A stretch of 15,849 bases of DNA from Desulfotomaculum sp. (GTDB taxonomy: Bacteria > Bacillota > Desulfotomaculia > Desulfotomaculales > Ammonificaceae). Of this stretch, positions 6,214 through 14,375 are shown piece after piece. The notes under the pieces were generated by a model. It saw nothing but the letters and a program-made list of their open reading frames with translations. It made no database searches and was not told the DNA's origin. A program made the position numbers and the translations under genes. The stretch spans positions 1-15,849 of the forward strand of contig DTYU01000272.1 of the NCBI GenBank assembly GCA_012961725.1, given 5' to 3'. Within the stretch, counting starts at the first letter, position 1, and each line of letters begins with the position of its first letter.

Positions 6214-6741
6214 ATGCCGGTACGCGATGAAAAGAGAGCTGTAGTGGCGGAAATCAAAGACAGACTGACGACGGCCCAGGCGGTTTTCGTCGCCGATTAT
6301 AAAGGGATTCCGGTGGCCCAGTTTACCGAACTCCGGCGGCGCTTACGGGCTTCCGACAGCCTGCTTAAGGTAACGAAGAATACCCTGACCATAATCGCCG
6401 CAAAGGAGGCCGGCCTGGATAACCTGGCAGCTTATCTCGAGGGACCGGTGGCACTGGCCTTCAGTTTCCGCGACCCTGCGGCCACTGCCAAGGTGCTCGT
6501 TGAGTTCACGCGCGAGCATAAACTCCTCGATGTAAAAGGAGGCGTTGTCAGCGGGCGGTCGTTATCAGCCGAACAGGTGAAGGTTTTGGCGGATCTGCCG
6601 CCGTTTGAGGCGATGATGGCAAAGGTGGTGGGTCAAATCAAGTCGCCGCTTTATGCCCTGGTCAATGTACTGAGCGGACCCATGCGCAGTCTTGTTTACG
6701 TGCTGGACGCAATCAGGACGAAACAGGCCGAGGCGTCATAG
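6214..6741 (+). CDS. rplJ: 50S ribosomal protein L10
   Basis: L10 anchors the L7/L12 dimers to the ribosome stalk through its C-terminal helix and binds 23S rRNA through its N-terminal domain; with L12 it represses its own mRNA. It has 175 residues, typical for Firmicutes. The N-terminal part has KRAVVAEIKDRL, AQAVFVADYKGI and LLKVTKNTL, all family hallmarks; the end, PMRSLVYVLDAI, is the helix that holds L12. ATG at 6214 has a perfect AAGGAGGT 9 bases upstream. The in-frame GTG at 6124 is rejected, as it lies inside the attenuator terminator. Confidence 0.96.
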   Translation: MPVRDEKRAVVAEIKDRLTTAQAVFVADYKGIPVAQFTELRRRLRASDSLLKVTKNTLTIIAAKEAGLDNLAAYLEGPVALAFSFRDPAATAKVLVEFTREHKLLDVKGGVVSGRSLSAEQVKVLADLPPFEAMMAKVVGQIKSPLYALVNVLSGPMRSLVYVLDAIRTKQAEAS

Positions 6742-6806
6742 ATGCTCTTCATAGTTCGAGAACGGGAGAGACGGGGAAACGGAGAGAAAGAGCGTCGTAG
6801 ATGCTC
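6733..6806 (+). repeat. 15-base imperfect direct repeat flanking the rplJ-rplL gap
   Basis: GCGTCATAGATGCTC (6733-6747), which spans the rplJ stop codon, recurs as GCGTCGTAGATGCTC (6792-6806), 14 of 15 identical, 59 bases apart. The second copy is just before the rplL ribosome binding site. Between them the sequence is purine-rich. It could be a local duplication. Confidence 0.6.
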
Positions 6807-6842
6807 CTTGAGTCTAATATATTAAAACGGGAGGTTTTAACG

Positions 6843-7232
6843 GTGTCAAAGACAGGCGAAATCATGGAGAGGATAAAGGGACTTACGGTAGTAGAACTCG
6901 CTGAGCTTGTAAAGGCCCTGGAGGAGGAGTTTGGGGTAAGCGCTGCTGCACCTGTTGCCGTAGCAGCGGCTCCGGCTGCGCCTGGGGCTGCACCTGCCGC
7001 TCCGGCAGAAGAAGAAGAAAAGACTGAGTTTGACGTGATTCTGTCCGCGGTTGGCGACAAGAAGATCAATGTGATCAAGGTTGTGCGGGAAGTCACCGGT
7101 CTCGGGCTTAAAGAGGCGAAAGAACTCGTCGATAACGCGCCTAAACCCGTAAAAGAAAAAGTGAACAAGGAAGAGGCGGAGGCGATTAAGGCCAAATTAG
7201 CCGATGCCGGCGCGACCGTCGAGATAAAGTAG
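6843..7232 (+). CDS. rplL: 50S ribosomal protein L7/L12
   Basis: L7/L12 is the multi-copy stalk protein that recruits and activates IF2, EF-Tu, EF-G and RF3. It has 129 residues. The N-terminal dimerisation helices (MERIKGLTVVELAELVKALEEEFGV) are followed by an Ala/Pro-rich hinge at about 36-58. The C-terminal domain has EFDVILSAVGDKKINVIKVVREVTGLGLKEAK and KEEAEAIKAKLADAGATVE, all standard. GTG at 6843 is chosen because GGGAGG lies 8 bases before it; the longer frame from 6801 lacks such a site. The gene is followed at once by a strong terminator, not by rpoB. Confidence 0.96.
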   Translation: MSKTGEIMERIKGLTVVELAELVKALEEEFGVSAAAPVAVAAAPAAPGAAPAAPAEEEEKTEFDVILSAVGDKKINVIKVVREVTGLGLKEAKELVDNAPKPVKEKVNKEEAEAIKAKLADAGATVEIK

Positions 7233-7268
7233 TTCAACGATCAGCAGCCTGCACTTTGGATAGAAAAG

Positions 7269-7300
7269 CCCCGTTCTGGGTGATTCAGACGGGGTTTTTT
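7269..7300 (+). terminator. Strong intrinsic terminator after rplL
   Basis: CCCCGT (7269-7274) pairs with ACGGGG (7289-7294), and CTG (7276-7278) with CAG (7286-7288) above a single bulged T. Six T residues follow (7295-7300). It closes the rpmG-rplL operon. Confidence 0.9.
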
Positions 7301-7364
7301 GCGAATGCTTGCATTATTATCCAGTCCAACCCCTTGCCCTTTACCGCCGATTAAGCCGTACGCA

Positions 7365-7393
7365 TTGCAGGCAGGTTCAGCCTGTGCTATAAT
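7365..7393 (+). promoter_or_regulatory. Strong promoter of rpmE-yqhQ-prfA-prmC
   Basis: TTGCAG (7365-7370), 17 bases, then a perfect TATAAT (7388-7393) preceded by TGC (extended -10). The predicted start near 7400 leaves a leader of about 45 bases before rpmE. Confidence 0.82.
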
Positions 7394-7444
7394 AACATAG
7401 GTCTTTTGCAGACGGTTTTCGGAGACAGAAAGGAGCGAACTGAT

Positions 7445-7648
7445 TTGAAAAAGGGTATCCATCCGGAATACGGGCCGGCACGCGTAATCTGCGCCTGCGG
7501 CGCTGTCTTTGAAACGGGTTCCACAAAAAAGGAGCTGCGGGTGGAGGTCTGCTCAAAGTGCCATCCCTTTTATACAGGGCAGCGGCAGGCGGTTGACCGC
7601 CGCGGCCGGGCGGAGCGGTTCCGTAAGAAATACGGCCTCGAACCTTGA
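7445..7648 (+). CDS. rpmE: 50S ribosomal protein L31, zinc-binding type
   Basis: L31 bridges the ribosomal subunits near the 5S rRNA. This 67-residue protein has the family start KKGIHPEYGPA and the zinc-binding (C+) cysteines C16, C18, C36 and C39, with the signature VCSKCHPFYTG. The TTG at 7445 follows AAAGGAG by about 9-10 bases; the frame from 7406 adds residues that the family lacks. Its stop is 19 bases before the start of the DUF1385 gene. The sequence across its stop (7640-7653) happens to match the heptamer repeat at 15028-15041. Confidence 0.95.
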   Translation: MKKGIHPEYGPARVICACGAVFETGSTKKELRVEVCSKCHPFYTGQRQAVDRRGRAERFRKKYGLEP

Positions 7649-7667
7649 ACTTTTTGGGTGGTGGCGG

Positions 7668-8570
7668 TTGAACAAGACAGAGGTTACTTACGGCGGGCAG
7701 GCGGTCATCGAGGGAGTAATGATGCGCGGCCCCAAATCATGGGCGGTGGCTGTACGCAGGCCGGATAATTCGATTACAATCAAGGAGGAGAAACTTGAAA
7801 CATTAAGCGCCAACGGTCTGTGGCGCCGGCCGCTCTTCCGCGGGATGGCGGTGCTGTATGAGGCGCTGGTGCTCGGAATAAAAGCCCTCAGTTATTCCGC
7901 TGAAGCGGCGGTGGGGGAGGAGGGGCATCCGGTTGGCCGCTGGGAGATAGCGGCCACCATGATTTTAGGGTTGGTTCTTGCAGTTCTGCTTTTTGCTGTT
8001 ATTCCCGTAGGCCTGGCGCACCTCGCGAGGGGCATCGTACCTTCAGACCTGGGTCAGAACCTGTTAGAGGGGCTGGTGCGCTTGGCAGTCTTTATACTCT
8101 ATATCTTTTTAGTCGGTTTGATTCCCGATATCCGGCGGGTTTTTGCTTACCACGGTGCGGAGCACCGGGTGATTAACGCTTATGAAGCGAGGGCCGTCCT
8201 CACCCCCGAGGGGGTACGGGGCTTTCCGGTGCTTCACGCCCGCTGCGGCACAAGTTTTCTGTTAATCGTACTGATTTTACACATCTTTGTCTTTTCGCTG
8301 TTAGGGCAGGAGCCGTTATGGTGGCGCGTGCTCTCGCGTATTCTGTTGCTTCCGGTGATAGCGGGGGTTAGTTATGAGTTTCTAAAGCTGTCGGCACGCA
8401 AATTAGAGCACCCGTTTTTCCGCGTGATGGTCGCCCCAGGTCTCTGGCTCCAGCGGCTCACCACGCGCGAGCCGGACGACGCTCAGGTGGCGGTGGCGAT
8501 AGCGGCGCTCGATGCGGTGCTGTTGAAAGAGGGTGAATCAAACGATGTGGGAGAGGCTTGCGGAGCTTGA
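7668..8570 (+). CDS. yqhQ: DUF1385 (YqhQ-family) membrane protein
   Basis: This 300-residue integral membrane protein belongs to DUF1385, whose molecular role is not settled to my knowledge. It has the family N-terminus YGGQAVIEGVMMRG (residues 8-21), the motif YHGAEHRVINAYE, and HARCGTSFLL. About four membrane segments are visible: near residues 100-122 (MILGLVLAVLLFAVIPVGLA), 135-155 (LVRLAVFILYIFLVGLI), 200-220 (FLLIVLILHIFVFSLLG) and 228-245. TTG at 7668 is chosen as it matches the family start after a GGGTGGTGG stretch; the upstream frame runs through rpmE. The gene overlaps prfA by 26 bases, suggesting coupled translation. In many Clostridia the same gene sits between rpmE and prfA. Confidence 0.92.
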   Translation: MNKTEVTYGGQAVIEGVMMRGPKSWAVAVRRPDNSITIKEEKLETLSANGLWRRPLFRGMAVLYEALVLGIKALSYSAEAAVGEEGHPVGRWEIAATMILGLVLAVLLFAVIPVGLAHLARGIVPSDLGQNLLEGLVRLAVFILYIFLVGLIPDIRRVFAYHGAEHRVINAYEARAVLTPEGVRGFPVLHARCGTSFLLIVLILHIFVFSLLGQEPLWWRVLSRILLLPVIAGVSYEFLKLSARKLEHPFFRVMVAPGLWLQRLTTREPDDAQVAVAIAALDAVLLKEGESNDVGEACGA

Positions 8571-9612
8571 GGAGCGCTACGAAGCATTGAATAAACAGAT
8601 CGCCGACCCGGATGTGATTGCGGACTACGCCCGCTGGCGGGAGTATGCAAAGTTGCATGCCGAGATTGAACCCGTGGTAACGGTCTACCGGGAATACAAA
8701 GACACCCTTCAGGAACTGGAAGATGCCGAGACGTTGTTGCGGGGGGAGAAAGACCCGGATTTAAGGGAATTAGCCGCAGAAGAAAAGGTGCTGCTTGAGG
8801 CAAAAAAGGAGGAGCTGGCGGGGCGGCTGAGGATTCTTCTTCTGCCGAGGGATCCCAACGACGAGAAGAACGTTATCATAGAGATCCGGGCCGGCACCGG
8901 GGGCGAAGAGGCGGCGCTTTTCGCGGGTGATCTTTTGCGGATGTACCTGAAATACGCCGAGAGGCTGGGCTGGCGGGCCGAGATGCTGAGCAGCAACCAG
9001 ACCGATCTCGGCGGTTTCAAGGAGGCCGTTGTGCTAATTGAAGGGTGCGGTGCGTACAGCCGGCTGAAGTTTGAGAGCGGCGTCCACCGGGTGCAGCGCG
9101 TTCCGGAAACGGAGGCAGGCGGCCGGATCCATACCTCGGCCGCCACGGTCGCAGTCCTTCCGGAAGCCGAAGAGGTGGATGTGGATATCGACCCCAAAGA
9201 CCTCCGCATCGATGTGTTTTGCGCCACCGGGCCGGGCGGGCAGTCGGTGAACACCACCCAGTCGGCGGTCCGCATCACCCACCTGCCGACGGGGATTGTG
9301 GTCAGTTGCCAGGATGAGAAGTCGCAGCACAAGAACCGCGACAAAGCGATGAAGGTGCTGCGGGCGCGGCTTTTGGACCGGCTGCAGCGGGAGCAGCAGG
9401 ACGCCATTGCCGAGGCGCGGCGGGCACAGGTGGGGAGCGGCGACCGGAGCGAGCGTATCCGGACGTACAACTTTCCGCAGAACCGGGTGACAGACCACCG
9501 GGTAGGCTTGACCCTGTACCGGTTGGGTGAGGTCCTGGAAGGCGAGTTAGACGAGTTCATTGACGCGCTGATTATGCACCATCAGGCGGAGAGACTGCGC
9601 CAGATCAGTTGA
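8545..9612 (+). CDS. prfA: Peptide chain release factor 1 (RF1)
   Basis: RF1 reads UAA and UAG in the ribosomal A site and triggers release of the finished protein. The 355-residue length is standard. The stop-codon recognition tripeptide is PET at 187-189 (the RF1-type PxT), in HRVQRVPETEAGGRIHTSAAT. The catalytic GGQ is at 231-233 in TGPGGQSVNTT; its Gln is the target of the PrmC methylase encoded next. The C-terminal EARRAQVGSGDRSERIRTYNFPQNRVTDHR is typical. ATG at 8545 is preferred over GTG 8533: GAGGGTG lies about 9 bases before it and it gives the family beginning MWERL. The start lies inside the end of the DUF1385 gene. Confidence 0.97.
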   Translation: MWERLAELEERYEALNKQIADPDVIADYARWREYAKLHAEIEPVVTVYREYKDTLQELEDAETLLRGEKDPDLRELAAEEKVLLEAKKEELAGRLRILLLPRDPNDEKNVIIEIRAGTGGEEAALFAGDLLRMYLKYAERLGWRAEMLSSNQTDLGGFKEAVVLIEGCGAYSRLKFESGVHRVQRVPETEAGGRIHTSAATVAVLPEAEEVDVDIDPKDLRIDVFCATGPGGQSVNTTQSAVRITHLPTGIVVSCQDEKSQHKNRDKAMKVLRARLLDRLQREQQDAIAEARRAQVGSGDRSERIRTYNFPQNRVTDHRVGLTLYRLGEVLEGELDEFIDALIMHHQAERLRQIS

Positions 9613-10562
9613 GGGTTTCTTCCCTGGAGCAAACCGGGCGGCCTCGTGGTCGCCTATGTTTTATGACGATGCTTCCTACTATGGGCACGGTTTTCGGACG
9701 CTACGTTAAAGGGATTCTGAAAGAGGCAACAGGGCTGCTGAAAGCAGCGGGGATACCTTCACCGCGGGTCGACGCCGAGGTGCTCTTGGGCTTCGTTCTT
9801 GGCTGTGACCGCCTGGCGCTTTACCGGGAGCCGCTGCGGAAAGTGGCAGCGGAAGAGTTGGTCCGATATAAAGAACTCCTTTACCGCCGTGCGGACGGAG
9901 AGCCGGTTGCTTATTTAACCGGTGAGAAGGAGTTTATGGGGCTGAGCTTTACTGTAACGCAGGCGGTCTTGGTGCCGAGACCCGAAACCGAACTCTTAGT
10001 CGAGACCGCCGCTTCACTGCTGAAGGCGGGCCCGGCAGCGGTGGTTGCGGATGTGGGAACAGGCTGCGGAGCAATAGCGGTCAGCCTTGCCGTTTTGCTG
10101 CCTGAAGCACAGGTTTTTGCGGTGGACATCTCCGAGGCGGCACTCGCGGTGGCGCGGGAAAACGCCCGCCGGCACCGGGTAGAGGGGCGCGTAACGTTCC
10201 TAGAGGGGGATTTGCTGCAGCCGCTTATGGAAGCCGGACATTCTTTCGACTTGGTAGCGGCCAACCTCCCTTACGTTCCCCGGGAAGATATGCCGGACCT
10301 GTCAAGGGAGGTGCGCCACGAACCGGCGCTGGCGCTCGACGGCGGGCCGGGCGGTCTGGTGCTGTACCGTCGCCTGGTGCACCAGGCCATGCAGATTCTG
10401 AAACCGGGGGGCTGTCTGGTGGCGGAGATAGACCACCGGCAGGCGCAGGCGGCACTGGCACTGGTACCGGTGCCGGCGTGGGCATCTGAGTTAAGGCCGG
10501 ATCTCGCGGGGCGCCCGCGTTTGGTTGTTGCAAGGTTAAGCGGTTCTGCCGGTGGCCGCTGA
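9609..10562 (+). CDS. prmC: Release factor glutamine methyltransferase
   Basis: PrmC methylates the GGQ glutamine of RF1 and RF2 with S-adenosylmethionine, raising release efficiency. The N-terminal helical domain has SPRVDAEVLLGFVLGCDR and PVAYLTGEKEFMGLSFTV. The methylase fold has motif I VADVGTGCGAIAVSLA and the catalytic loop ANLPYVP, a variant of NPPY with Leu at the second place. The start is unsure. TTG at 9609 overlaps the prfA stop as TTGA but has only a distant GGAGAG; it gives 317 residues, longer than the usual 280-290. ATG at 9663, 9669 or 9684 fits the family length better but none has a good ribosome binding site. Function is clear, and prfA-prmC adjacency is nearly universal. 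Confidence 0.93.
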   Translation: MRVSSLEQTGRPRGRLCFMTMLPTMGTVFGRYVKGILKEATGLLKAAGIPSPRVDAEVLLGFVLGCDRLALYREPLRKVAAEELVRYKELLYRRADGEPVAYLTGEKEFMGLSFTVTQAVLVPRPETELLVETAASLLKAGPAAVVADVGTGCGAIAVSLAVLLPEAQVFAVDISEAALAVARENARRHRVEGRVTFLEGDLLQPLMEAGHSFDLVAANLPYVPREDMPDLSREVRHEPALALDGGPGGLVLYRRLVHQAMQILKPGGCLVAEIDHRQAQAALALVPVPAWASELRPDLAGRPRLVVARLSGSAGGR

Positions 10563-10584
10563 CGCGAAAGGGGACAGGGCCGTT

Positions 10585-13287
10585 ATGAGGGGGACGTTCA
10601 AGAACGCACCGATATGGCATACGCTGCCTATGGACGAAGTTTTCCGCCGCCTTGAAACAGAACCGGACGGACTGAGTTCTGCGGAGGTGGAAAAAAGGCA
10701 GGAGGAATACGGCAAGAATGAGCTACCCAAGGGCAAAGGCCCGTCTCTTCTCGGGATAATCCTGGGGCAGTTCGCCAACCCGCTTATATACATCCTATTG
10801 GTTGCGGCGGCAGTATCCGCTGTTATCGGCGAACTGAAAGATACTGTATTTATTTTTGCCGTCTTGCTGGTCAATGCAGCCATCGGGACCTACCAGGAAT
10901 ACAAAGCCGAAAGAAGCGCCGAGCTATTGCAGAAGGTTATCCAGATCAAGGCACGGGTTGTTCGCGACAGGAGGGAGAAAGAGGTGCCTGCCGAAGAGCT
11001 GGTGCCTGGGGACGTCGTCTTGTTGGAATCAGGAAACCGGGTACCGGCAGACCTCCGCCTCTTTGAGGTCAAGAACTTTGAAGTGGAGGAGGCGCTTTTA
11101 ACCGGCGAACCGTATCCCATTTCAAAAGGCGTGGAGGCTCTTGCCGATGAGGTTCTTCCGCTCGCTGACCGCTCGAATATCGCTTTCGCCGGAACCACGG
11201 TGATCCGCGGGCGCTGCCGGGGCATCGTTGTGGCGACCGGTATGCATACCGAGATCGGGAAGATAGCGGCGCAAGTGGCGTTTACAGAAAAGGCGAAAAC
11301 CCCCTTAGTGGTCCGCATGGAGGCATTCACCCGCACGATCGGCCTGGTTATCCTCGGTGCGGCGATTCTTTTGGGGGGCCTGGCCCTGCTGCAGGGCATT
11401 GAACCGGTGCAGGTCTTCTTTATGGCGGTAGCCCTTTCCGTATCGGCTATTCCGGAAGGACTTCCCGTGGCGATAACCGTGGCTCTTTCTATCGGGATGT
11501 CACGCATGGCGGGGCGCAAGGTCATTGTACGCAAGCTGGCGGCGGCCGAAGGATTGGGCAGTTGCACTTACATTGGCAGCGACAAGACCGGCACTTTGAC
11601 GGTCAACAAGCTGACCGTTCGGCGGGTTTTCATCCCGGAGACTGGGCTCTTCACAGTTTCCGGGGAGGGGTACATTCCGGAGGGAGGGATGAGCCGGGCA
11701 GACGGCACACCGGTGGCGGAGGAGGAAAAAGCCGTGCTATGGCGTTTTGCCAAGGCCGGTGTCATCTGCAATGAGGCCTCTTTGTACTTCGACGGGGAAT
11801 GGCATTACAGCGGAGACGCCGTCGACATCGCTTTCCTGACTTTGGGGTACAAATCGGGTGCCTATCCTCCGGAGCTAAGAAAAGACCTTCCCGTGCTCCA
11901 ATACATCCCCTTTGAATCGGAGAGGCGCTACGCCGGGGCCTTTTACCGGGAGGCGGGAACTATTCGTGCGGCGGTAAAAGGCGCACCGGAAACCGTTCTT
12001 TCGTTGTGCGGGAAAATGCATACCAGGCAAGGCACCGTTCCGCTTGACCGTGCTGCTGTGGAAAAAACCGCGTTGGAGCTGTCAAGCCAGGGGTTCAAAG
12101 TCCTTGCCGTTGCCGGAGGGGAAATCGCCGGCGCAGGGCGTACCGATCTTACGGAAAGAGACCTGGCAGATCTCACCCTGTTAGGTCTCGCCGGAATCTT
12201 CGATCCCCCCCGCCCGGAGGCTGAAGAGGCGGTGCTGAAATGCCGGGCCGCGGGTGTCCGCGTTGTTATGATTACCGGTGACCATCCGATTACGGCACTT
12301 GCCGTTGCCAGGGAACTCGGCATCGCCGGTAGCAAGGACGAGGTTGTCACCGGTGACGAACTCGCGACCCTTGACTCTGGTGCGGAGTTTGAAAGGGCCG
12401 TTGAAAACGCGCGGGTCTTTGCGCGCGTGAACCCCCTCCAGAAACTTGAGGTCGTGAAGGCAGCGAAAAAGCTCGGCCACTATGTAGCGGTTACCGGAGA
12501 CGGCGTAAACGACGCCCCCGCTCTCCGGGAAGCAAATATCGGTGTTGCTATGGGCAGCGGTACAGACTTGGCCAAGGATACGGCGGATATTGTGATTACG
12601 GATGACAATTTCGCCTCTATCGTGGCGGGCGTGGAAGAAGGCAGGTTCGCATACGGAAACATTCGTAAGGTCACCTACCTTTTGATTTCTACGGGTGCCG
12701 CCGAGGTCGTGCTGTTAGGTTTGGCCATCATCTTCGGGCTCCCCCTGCCCCTTTTTCCCGTCCAACTGCTTTGGTTAAACTTGGTTACCAATGGGATTCA
12801 AGACGTGGCCCTTGCCTTTGAAAAGGGCGAACCCGGCCTTATGAGGCGCCCGCCCAGGGCTCCGCGGGAAGGGATTTTTGACAGGCTGATGGTTCAGCAG
12901 GTGATCATATCAGGAGCAGTAATCGGACTGGTCAGTTTCGGGGCCTGGATCTGGCTGCTCGGCGCAGGCTACAGTGAGTTCGCCGCGCGCAACCTGCTGC
13001 TTCTATTGATGGTTCTTTTTGAAAACGTGCACGTCTTCAACTGCCGGTCGGAGGAGCGCTCTGCCTTTAAGGTGCCTTTGCGCAACAACCGGGTGCTCAT
13101 CATCGGTGTTTTGATCGCCCAGGGAATTCATATCATTTCCATGTATATACCGGTCATGCAAAGCGTCTTGAGAGTCCAGCCTGTGTCTTTTCTGGAGTGG
13201 CTGTTCACTTTGGGGTCGGCTCTAACGGTCATAGCTGCCATGGAGGCGTTTAAGTTTACACGCCGCAGGCTGGCAATCGAGAGGTGA
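10585..13287 (+). CDS. P-type cation-transporting ATPase, P2 (SERCA/PMR1-like) group
   Basis: This is a 900-residue membrane ATP-driven cation pump with the full domain order: N-terminal cation ATPase domain (about 1-80), M1-M2, actuator domain with TGEP (173-176; TGES is usual in P2 pumps), M3-M4 with IPEGLP (P290-E291), phosphorylation site D333 in SDKTGTLT, nucleotide domain with KGAPE, hinge TGDGVNDAP and a six-helix C-terminal half. M5 reads STGAAEVV (E707 kept) and M6 reads LNLVTNGIQD (N732, T735, N736). Compared with SERCA, the M5 Asn is Gly and the M6 Asp is Asn, so Ca2+ specificity is doubtful. ATG 10585 is preferred (AGGG 5 bases upstream); GTG 10552 would overlap prmC. It separates prmC from tsaC, and is probably cotranscribed with prmC. 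Confidence 0.93.
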   Translation: MRGTFKNAPIWHTLPMDEVFRRLETEPDGLSSAEVEKRQEEYGKNELPKGKGPSLLGIILGQFANPLIYILLVAAAVSAVIGELKDTVFIFAVLLVNAAIGTYQEYKAERSAELLQKVIQIKARVVRDRREKEVPAEELVPGDVVLLESGNRVPADLRLFEVKNFEVEEALLTGEPYPISKGVEALADEVLPLADRSNIAFAGTTVIRGRCRGIVVATGMHTEIGKIAAQVAFTEKAKTPLVVRMEAFTRTIGLVILGAAILLGGLALLQGIEPVQVFFMAVALSVSAIPEGLPVAITVALSIGMSRMAGRKVIVRKLAAAEGLGSCTYIGSDKTGTLTVNKLTVRRVFIPETGLFTVSGEGYIPEGGMSRADGTPVAEEEKAVLWRFAKAGVICNEASLYFDGEWHYSGDAVDIAFLTLGYKSGAYPPELRKDLPVLQYIPFESERRYAGAFYREAGTIRAAVKGAPETVLSLCGKMHTRQGTVPLDRAAVEKTALELSSQGFKVLAVAGGEIAGAGRTDLTERDLADLTLLGLAGIFDPPRPEAEEAVLKCRAAGVRVVMITGDHPITALAVARELGIAGSKDEVVTGDELATLDSGAEFERAVENARVFARVNPLQKLEVVKAAKKLGHYVAVTGDGVNDAPALREANIGVAMGSGTDLAKDTADIVITDDNFASIVAGVEEGRFAYGNIRKVTYLLISTGAAEVVLLGLAIIFGLPLPLFPVQLLWLNLVTNGIQDVALAFEKGEPGLMRRPPRAPREGIFDRLMVQQVIISGAVIGLVSFGAWIWLLGAGYSEFAARNLLLLLMVLFENVHVFNCRSEERSAFKVPLRNNRVLIIGVLIAQGIHIISMYIPVMQSVLRVQPVSFLEWLFTLGSALTVIAAMEAFKFTRRRLAIER

Positions 13288-13291
13288 AGAG

Positions 13292-13319
13292 TTGGAATTC
13301 ATTTTATGTGTGATATACT
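13292..13319 (+). promoter_or_regulatory. Promoter of tsaC-mntP
   Basis: TTGGAA (13292-13297), 16 bases, then TATACT (13314-13319) preceded by TGA, an extended -10. A start near 13326 lies just ahead of tsaC and favours its ATG at 13350 over 13335. Confidence 0.65.
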
Positions 13320-13349
13320 GCTTAAAAATATACAATGGTAGGTTTTCTA

Positions 13350-14375
13350 ATGGCGCGGATCAAAACCGCGGTCTGGTATGTTGACGCCAATTCTCCCGAC
13401 CCCGGCATACTCGCCGAGGCCGGCGCGCTTATCCGTCGCGGTCGCCTGGTGGCTTTCCCGACGGAAACGGTCTACGGCCTGGGTGTAAATGCCTCTGATC
13501 CTGCGGCGGTTGCAGCGCTTTTCGAAGCCAAAGGCCGGCCGGCGGAAAAAGCGCTTACCTTGCACCTCGGGGTCCCGGAGGAAGCGCTGCATTATGTGCG
13601 GGACATTCCTCCGCTTGCGGCAAAGCTTATCGAGGCGTTCTGGCCTGGCCCGCTAACATTAGTCCTTTTTGGCGCCCAAAGGCTGCCGCCGATGGTCACG
13701 GGCGGGCTGCCGACTATAGGCCTGCGGGTCCCGGCTCACCCGGTGGCATTAGGAATAATCAGCGCGGCGGGAGTTCCCTTGGTGGCACCGAGTGCCAACC
13801 TTTCCGGCAGGCCGACCCCTGACGCCGCCGAGCAAGTTCTCGCAGATCTTGGCGGACGCATCGATGCGGTGGTGGACGGGGGCCGGACACCTATCGGGGT
13901 CGCGTCGACCGTGCTTGATGTTACGGGACCGGGGCTGCGGATCTTAAGACCTGGGGCAGTGAGTGCAGAAGAGATTGCGGCGGTTATAGGTGTTATACCT
14001 GAAGGAGTTCCGGGAGAGGAAGCGAAGAGACCGCATTGGAGGCCGGAAATCCCCCTGGTTCTGGTGGAGGGGGATCCTGAGGCGATCATGGAGAGAGTCC
14101 AGCAGCTCTACGATCACTATACGGCGGAGGGGAAAAGGGTCGGTATCCTAACACGGGAAGAACGAATCAAGGAGTACCCCGGGATCGTGGTGGCCTGCGG
14201 CCGGGGCCACGACGCCCGCTCGGTGGCGGCTTCTCTATATACGGCGATCCGGCGGCTTGAGGCCGAGACAGACATTATCTTGGCGGAAGGGGTACCTGCC
14301 CAGAGCGCCGGTGCGGTTTGCGAACGGCTGCGACGGGCTGCTTCACAGGTTATCCAGGCGGGAAATGGTTTATGA
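13350..14375 (+). CDS. ywlC: L-threonylcarbamoyladenylate synthase (Sua5/YwlC type)
   Basis: The enzyme makes threonylcarbamoyl-AMP from threonine, bicarbonate and ATP, the first step of t6A formation on ANN-decoding tRNAs. The N-terminal YrdC domain (about 10-205) has RRGRLVAFPTETVYGLGVNA, FEAKGRPAEKAL with the KxR motif, WPGPLTLVL, GLRVPAHP and APSANLSGRPTP. The C-terminal Sua5 domain (about 230-335) marks it as the long, 341-residue Sua5/YwlC form instead of the short TsaC. ATG 13350 is chosen, with a weak GGTAGG 7 bases before it. Its stop overlaps mntP by 4 bases (ATGA), so the two are translationally coupled. In B. subtilis ywlC is likewise near prfA, prmC and ywlE. Confidence 0.95.
   Translation: MARIKTAVWYVDANSPDPGILAEAGALIRRGRLVAFPTETVYGLGVNASDPAAVAALFEAKGRPAEKALTLHLGVPEEALHYVRDIPPLAAKLIEAFWPGPLTLVLFGAQRLPPMVTGGLPTIGLRVPAHPVALGIISAAGVPLVAPSANLSGRPTPDAAEQVLADLGGRIDAVVDGGRTPIGVASTVLDVTGPGLRILRPGAVSAEEIAAVIGVIPEGVPGEEAKRPHWRPEIPLVLVEGDPEAIMERVQQLYDHYTAEGKRVGILTREERIKEYPGIVVACGRGHDARSVAASLYTAIRRLEAETDIILAEGVPAQSAGAVCERLRRAASQVIQAGNGL

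Noticed and set aside
7509..7667. 53-residue extension of the DUF1385 protein
   Set aside because: This part is the rpmE gene read in another frame.
8709..9560. 283-codon minus-strand open frame inside prfA
   Set aside because: Ser/Arg-rich shadow typical of GC-rich antisense; prfA is unambiguous.
10890..11567. 225-codon minus-strand frame inside the P-type ATPase gene
   Set aside because: Antisense shadow with Ser/Thr/Ala-rich composition and no domain.
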